Shown: positions 14,730 through 17,423 of the stretch, in pieces
Position numbering within the stretch: position 1 is the first letter of the stretch
Layout of the letters: every line of letters begins with the position of its first letter
Assembly: GCA_900544455.1 (NCBI GenBank)
Contig: UQVJ01000029.1
Span: 1-17,423, forward strand
DNA from: an uncultured Eggerthella sp.
Lineage (GTDB): Bacteria > Actinomycetota > Coriobacteriia > Coriobacteriales > Eggerthellaceae
DNA length: 17,423 nt
Direction of reading: 5' to 3'
Program-made: the position numbers and the translations under genes
The notes under the pieces: generated by a model
What the model was told of the DNA's origin: nothing
Database searches by the model: none
Seen by the model: the letters and a program-made list of their open reading frames with translations, nothing else

Positions 14730-15662
14730 CTAATCGATGTAAATGCTCGGTGAGGCAGATCGATCGAGCTGATGCCCACGTACGTACTCAATAAAGTGTT
14801 CCACGCAGTACGGACGATAATTCTTATCGCAATAAACGAGATAGATCGTGTGGCAGTATTGACGTTTTTCCAGCTCGTTGTTGTACAAGGGCTTTACGAC
14901 AATGTCTTCCATCGTGTGAGGGAAAAATGTGTCGAGCATCAATGCCAGATCGGAGCCATTCGCAGCAAAACCCGCAAGTATAGACTCATCCTCATACACA
15001 TAGCGAACATCGTCGATTTCAAACCCATCGAGCAAATTCTTCACCGATTTTCCGAGAGGCACTTCCCCTCGATAGGTAATAAGAGACTCGCCCTTCAGAT
15101 CACTAAGCGTCAAGTATGGCTTAGATGCCAAAGAAGAAGACGGGCTCATGGCAACGACCAAGCGCTGCTCAACAACAGGAATCCGATGGAGCTTATCGCT
15201 GAAACCGGCATCAAAAGCACAGAAGGCAACATCATGCTTCCCCTCAACAATGCCGGAAAGCAAATCTTGAGAAGGCTTCTGGTTGATGTTGAATTCGGTT
15301 TTTCGCTCGTTAACCGTCGAATAGCCGTTCAACAAACGAGGAAGATACTCCGTCTGAAGCGTGATGATGCAGCCAAGATCGATCACGCCGCCATCACCTT
15401 CACCAGAATATCCCTTCATTATGGCAATACCCTTATCCAGTTGCTCCAGCGAAGCATTTACGTACTTAAGAAACTCCGCACCGTACTTAGTGAGTTCCAC
15501 ATTACGCCCAGCTTTTTGGAATAAGGAAACGCCCAGCTCTTGCTCAAGAGAGGAAATGGAGCCAGAAAGGGTGGGTTGCGTAATGAAAAGCTCTTTGGCA
15601 GCTTTTGTATAGTGCTGCAATTCGGCCAGTTTACGAAAATAATAAAGCTGGGACAGATTCAT
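14730..15662 (-). CDS. LysR-type transcriptional regulator
   Basis: LysR-type proteins bind DNA as tetramers and switch genes in response to a small ligand. The 310-residue protein starts with the typical MNLSQLYYFRKLAE and a winged helix-turn-helix (about 1-60; helix-turn-helix about 18-37, AAKELFITQPTLSGSISSLE at 21-40), a linker helix (61-88) and a two-lobed periplasmic-binding-like effector domain (about 92-296). The start ATG at 15662 has GGAGG 11 bases ahead; a GTG six codons upstream overlaps that site. It is the next gene after the MFS transporter on the same strand but lies beyond that gene's terminator, with its own TATAAT box, so the two are separate units. Control of the MFS gene is likely from adjacency, not shown. 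The ligand cannot be told from the sequence. Confidence 0.92.
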   Translation of the reverse strand: MNLSQLYYFRKLAELQHYTKAAKELFITQPTLSGSISSLEQELGVSLFQKAGRNVELTKYGAEFLKYVNASLEQLDKGIAIMKGYSGEGDGGVIDLGCIITLQTEYLPRLLNGYSTVNERKTEFNINQKPSQDLLSGIVEGKHDVAFCAFDAGFSDKLHRIPVVEQRLVVAMSPSSSLASKPYLTLSDLKGESLITYRGEVPLGKSVKNLLDGFEIDDVRYVYEDESILAGFAANGSDLALMLDTFFPHTMEDIVVKPLYNNELEKRQYCHTIYLVYCDKNYRPYCVEHFIEYVRGHQLDRSASPSIYID

Positions 15663-15699
15663 GCTTCTACGCGCCTCCACCTAATACAAAACGATGTTA

Positions 15700-15705
15700 A
15701 TTATA
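15700..15705 (-). promoter_or_regulatory. -10 box of the LysR gene
   Basis: A consensus TATAAT on the minus strand lies about 37 bases before the LysR ATG, giving a leader of about 30 bases that contains GGAGG. The best -35-like hexamer, TTGATT at 15720-15725, is only 14 bases away, shorter than usual, so the promoter may be weak or need an activator. The shared 11-base element ends close upstream at 15730. Confidence 0.55.
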
Positions 15706-15729
15706 GCGTAAATCCGATAAATCAAGCTT

Positions 15730-15740
15730 AACCTATAAGC
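15730..15740 (-). repeat. 11-base element GCTTATAGGTT, copy upstream of the LysR gene
   Basis: GCTTATAGGTT reads on the minus strand 24 bases upstream of the LysR TATAAT box. The same 11 bases occur on the plus strand at 17406-17416, next to a TATAAT upstream of the MFS gene. A shared operator for the regulator (autoregulation plus target control) is an inference; chance matches of this length are possible, though unlikely in two such short regions. Confidence 0.4.
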
Positions 15741-15794
15741 CATTCTTTTGCTTTATGCTAACAAGTTCAATTCTTTGATCGGCATACCACTTAT

Positions 15795-15820
15795 TGGTGC
15801 ATCTTCATATCGCTGCACCA
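15795..15820. repeat. Inverted repeat TGGTGCA-N12-TGCACCA between the MFS and LysR genes
   Basis: A perfect 7-bp inverted repeat with a 12-base spacer lies about 90 bases upstream of the LysR -10 box and beyond the MFS terminator. It could be a protein-binding dyad or a weak hairpin; nothing in the sequence decides this. Confidence 0.35.
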
Positions 15821-15867
15821 TCATGCATCATTTCGCTTACTGCGTTGATCGCGGCAGTCATTGCGAC

Positions 15868-15903
15868 CCAAAACGAAAAGGGCTCCAGTTTCCTGGAGCC
15901 CTT
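15868..15903 (-). terminator. Intrinsic terminator of the MFS gene
   Basis: On the minus strand AAGGGCTCCAG, the tetraloop GAAA and CTGGAGCCCTT form a perfect 11-bp stem (15878-15903) directly followed by a U-rich run (TTCGTTTT). It lies 37 bases after the MFS stop codon. The GNRA-type loop adds stability. It separates the transporter transcript from the LysR gene. Confidence 0.9.
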
Positions 15904-15940
15904 CCAACAGCACATGAATATTCTCATGAACGCTATGTGT

Positions 15941-17248
15941 TTAGTCGTGCATCTTTTCCATAGCACTGTAACCAAACTGCTTCTTGAAGCGAGAGATTAC
16001 GTACAGGGACATGCAGATGCTTACGATTGCGGCAACGAGAAGCAGAACCATCATGATCCAAACTGCGCTACCCTCGCCAACGGACTTGGTCATGCTGCCA
16101 ACGATGAAGGGCAGGAATACCGATGCGAAGCCCATGAAGGTGTAGTACATACCTACGTTACGACCACGAGGACCGGGGCACATCATCTGACGAAGTGTAA
16201 CGCCCGTCTGAAGCATACCGCCAGCAGCGGAGAAACCGAGAACGGCGATTGCCACGTACACAACGCCTGCACCAAGGTTGAGAGGCAGAGCGATGATAAC
16301 CAAAGCCAATGCGCAAGCAGCCAAGATGGAGTCGATCAGGATAACCTTGATCGGGGTCCAACGAAGCTTGCCCATCATCCAAGCCCAGAACAATACAGCG
16401 ATTACCGAACCAGTAGTATAGATCGAAGTCAAGCCTGCTGCGGTGGTTGCATCAAGACCAAGGTTGGTGATACCGAACTGCTTGGTGTACTGCTGTGCGC
16501 CGTACATGATGAACATGATTAGGAAACCGAAGAACAGCGTGCAAGCGTTAACCATAGCATTGGGCTGCTCGAGCATAGCGTCTTTGGCTGCCTGGATTTC
16601 TTCCTGAGCCTTGTTCTTTGCGCCCTCTTCATCGCCGTCGGAGGCTGCGATCTTGCGCTCGTCGTCATAAATAAACGGAGTGCAGATTGCCATGATGGTA
16701 GCGATAACGGACATCACGATAGGAATCATAACGTTGATGTGCCAGTTAGCACCACTGTTCATAGCTACGAACAGAGGATAAACGATACCGGAAATGGAGA
16801 TAACCAGCTTGATGCCGATCGTGGTAGATGCAGAATACTTGGGATTTGCTTCAGCAATTGCAGGGTAAAGCGAACCATCCCAGAAACCAGAAGTGGCAAC
16901 ACCGGAAAGGAAACCTGCCACACATGCGACCGTAGCGTTGTCGGTAACGAGCATGATCACGAACGAAATGATGTAAAGAACACCACCGCCAACTGCCATG
17001 ATCTTACGGCCAATGCGGTCAGAGATTTCGCCTCCGATCCAAACACTAATGAACTTACCAATTCCAACCCACATGATTGCCGTTGATACCGCAGCGGCAC
17101 CTGCCGTTGCGTCGGTGAAGCCCCATTGCGTGTAGAAGTTCACCTGGTTTTGACTGAAGATAATCGCCTGAACGCCGTGTGTTAAATAACACATGTACAC
17201 TGTCGCAATTGCGAACAAGTACTTAGTTGCTTGCTTTGCTGCGCTCAT
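15941..17248 (-). CDS. Major facilitator superfamily transporter, substrate unknown
   Basis: This is a secondary transporter in the cytoplasmic membrane. Its 435 residues show about 12 hydrophobic segments and the MFS loop motif GGEISDRIGRK (72-82) between helices 2 and 3. A charged cytoplasmic loop (about 195-228, rich in Glu, Lys and Ala) separates the two six-helix halves. The second half has a basic loop MMGKLRWTP (291-299), and the C-terminus is basic (SRFKKQFGY, 419-427). Charged residues in helices are few: Lys65 and Asp124 stand near the first half's core. ATG at 17248 is chosen because AAGGGG lies five bases before it; the open frame extends 26 codons further without a binding site. 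It has its own terminator and upstream regulatory elements, followed by a LysR-type gene. Sugar, organic acid and drug transport are all open. Confidence 0.9.
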   Translation of the reverse strand: MSAAKQATKYLFAIATVYMCYLTHGVQAIIFSQNQVNFYTQWGFTDATAGAAAVSTAIMWVGIGKFISVWIGGEISDRIGRKIMAVGGGVLYIISFVIMLVTDNATVACVAGFLSGVATSGFWDGSLYPAIAEANPKYSASTTIGIKLVISISGIVYPLFVAMNSGANWHINVMIPIVMSVIATIMAICTPFIYDDERKIAASDGDEEGAKNKAQEEIQAAKDAMLEQPNAMVNACTLFFGFLIMFIMYGAQQYTKQFGITNLGLDATTAAGLTSIYTTGSVIAVLFWAWMMGKLRWTPIKVILIDSILAACALALVIIALPLNLGAGVVYVAIAVLGFSAAGGMLQTGVTLRQMMCPGPRGRNVGMYYTFMGFASVFLPFIVGSMTKSVGEGSAVWIMMVLLLVAAIVSICMSLYVISRFKKQFGYSAMEKMHD

Positions 17249-17253
17249 AACTT

Positions 17254-17259
17254 CCCCTT
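17254..17259 (-). promoter_or_regulatory. Ribosome binding site of the MFS gene that decides its start
   Basis: AAGGGG on the minus strand, five bases before ATG at 17248, inside a long purine-rich run. It selects this start over an in-frame codon at 17326 that would add 26 polar residues before the first membrane helix. Confidence 0.8.
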
Positions 17260-17335
17260 CCTCTCTCTTTTCCCTCAATGGAATGCTTGAACCATGCGAG
17301 ATCCCCTGATGAAAACGACGGATCAAGACATATTT

Positions 17336-17365
17336 ATGTTAGACCTGCCGTTTAAAGACTTCTAA
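17336..17365 (-). promoter_or_regulatory. Candidate promoter of the MFS gene (proximal)
   Basis: TTAGAA (17360-17365), an 18-base spacer and TAACAT (17336-17341) form a plausible though weak sigma-A-type promoter, giving a leader of about 80 bases. The LysR-type box at 17369-17385 would then sit immediately upstream of the -35, centred near -48, a usual activator position. A second, distal candidate exists at 17394-17422. Confidence 0.3.
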
Positions 17366-17368
17366 TTC

Positions 17369-17385
17369 ATTCGAATAATGCGAAT
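17369..17385. promoter_or_regulatory. Candidate LysR-type operator (T-N11-A dyad) upstream of the MFS gene
   Basis: ATTCG-AATAATG-CGAAT is a 5-bp inverted repeat with a seven-base spacer. It contains T-N11-A with dyad symmetry, the pattern known for LysR-type regulator sites. It overlaps an 8-base palindrome context (ATTCGAAT at 17369-17376). It lies 120 bases upstream of the MFS start, with a LysR-type gene next in line downstream. Confidence 0.45.
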
Positions 17386-17393
17386 ACAACCCT

Positions 17394-17422
17394 ATTATAA
17401 CTGATGCTTATAGGTTTAATAA
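17394..17422 (-). promoter_or_regulatory. Candidate promoter of the MFS gene (distal)
   Basis: TTATTA (17417-17422), a 17-base spacer and a consensus TATAAT (17394-17399) read toward the MFS gene. The spacer carries the 11-base element shared with the LysR upstream region, so a protein bound there would block this promoter. The leader would be about 140 bases, with no riboswitch that I recognise. Confidence 0.4.
17406..17416 (+). repeat. 11-base element GCTTATAGGTT, copy upstream of the MFS gene
   Basis: Second copy of the element found at 15730-15740, in the opposite orientation relative to its gene and six bases from the TATAAT at 17394-17399. See the first copy for interpretation. Confidence 0.4.
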
Positions 17423-17423
17423 T

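Noticed and set aside
14561..14791. 76-codon frame between the LysR and ABC-F genes on the minus strand
   Set aside because: It starts inside the LysR gene in another frame, has Cys/His/Arg-rich composition and no binding site; not coding.
15794..16522. 242-codon plus-strand open frame opposite the MFS gene
   Set aside because: It crosses the MFS terminator and its product is rich in His, Asp and Asn with no domain; a shadow of the transporter frame.
1..17423. CRISPR array, insertion sequence, tRNA, rRNA, prophage or attachment site
   Set aside because: No spaced direct repeats, transposase frames, cloverleaf or rRNA-like segments are visible; all space is taken by housekeeping genes with short gaps.

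Overview
The window is a block of housekeeping genes with every convincing gene on the minus strand, so transcription runs from right to left. Gene content and order (scpA, scpB, rluB, tyrA, aroA, cmk, plsC, ispH, der, plsY, gpsA), medium G+C content, GTG/ATG starts, clear Shine-Dalgarno sequences and one probable leaderless start point to a Gram-positive actinobacterium. It most resembles the Coriobacteriia (Eggerthella-type lineages with moderate G+C). This placement rests on recognised proteins and synteny, not on a database search.

Right end (about 14730-17423): an MFS transporter gene, a strong intrinsic terminator, then a LysR-type regulator gene with its own -10 box. Both upstream regions carry an 11-base element, GCTTATAGGTT, and the transporter upstream region also has a dyad of the T-N11-A kind that LysR-type proteins bind. 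This is the only accessory-looking part of the window; the transported substrate cannot be read from the sequence.

Centre (about 4836-14554): a tightly packed run starting with an ABC-F ATPase, then trmL, scpA, scpB, rluB, tyrA, aroA, cmk, plsC and ispH. Junctions are overlaps of 1-4 bases or gaps of 0-8 bases, except for 40 bases before tyrA. Several ribosome binding sites lie inside the last codons of the gene upstream, so translation is probably coupled along the run. It joins translation-associated functions (ABC-F, TrmL, RluB), chromosome condensation (ScpA/ScpB), aromatic amino acid synthesis (TyrA, AroA), CMP phosphorylation (Cmk), phospholipid acylation (PlsC) and the last step of the MEP isoprenoid pathway (IspH).

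Left part (1-4772): a TrmB-like methyltransferase with an altered catalytic motif, the double GTPase Der, PlsY, GpsA, an O6-alkylguanine-DNA alkyltransferase (Ogt) and the first 39 codons of ribulose-phosphate 3-epimerase (Rpe), which runs off the left edge. GpsA, PlsY and PlsC together give the route from dihydroxyacetone phosphate through glycerol-3-phosphate and lysophosphatidic acid to phosphatidic acid; only the acyl-phosphate supplier PlsX is missing from the window.

I found no mobile element, CRISPR array, tRNA, rRNA or recognisable riboswitch, and no intergenic stretch above 300 bases. I do not see a convincing undescribed multi-gene system. The points most worth a second look are the TrmB variant, the LysR/MFS operator candidates, the leaderless start of the ABC-F gene and the SD-occluding palindrome at the plsC-ispH junction.
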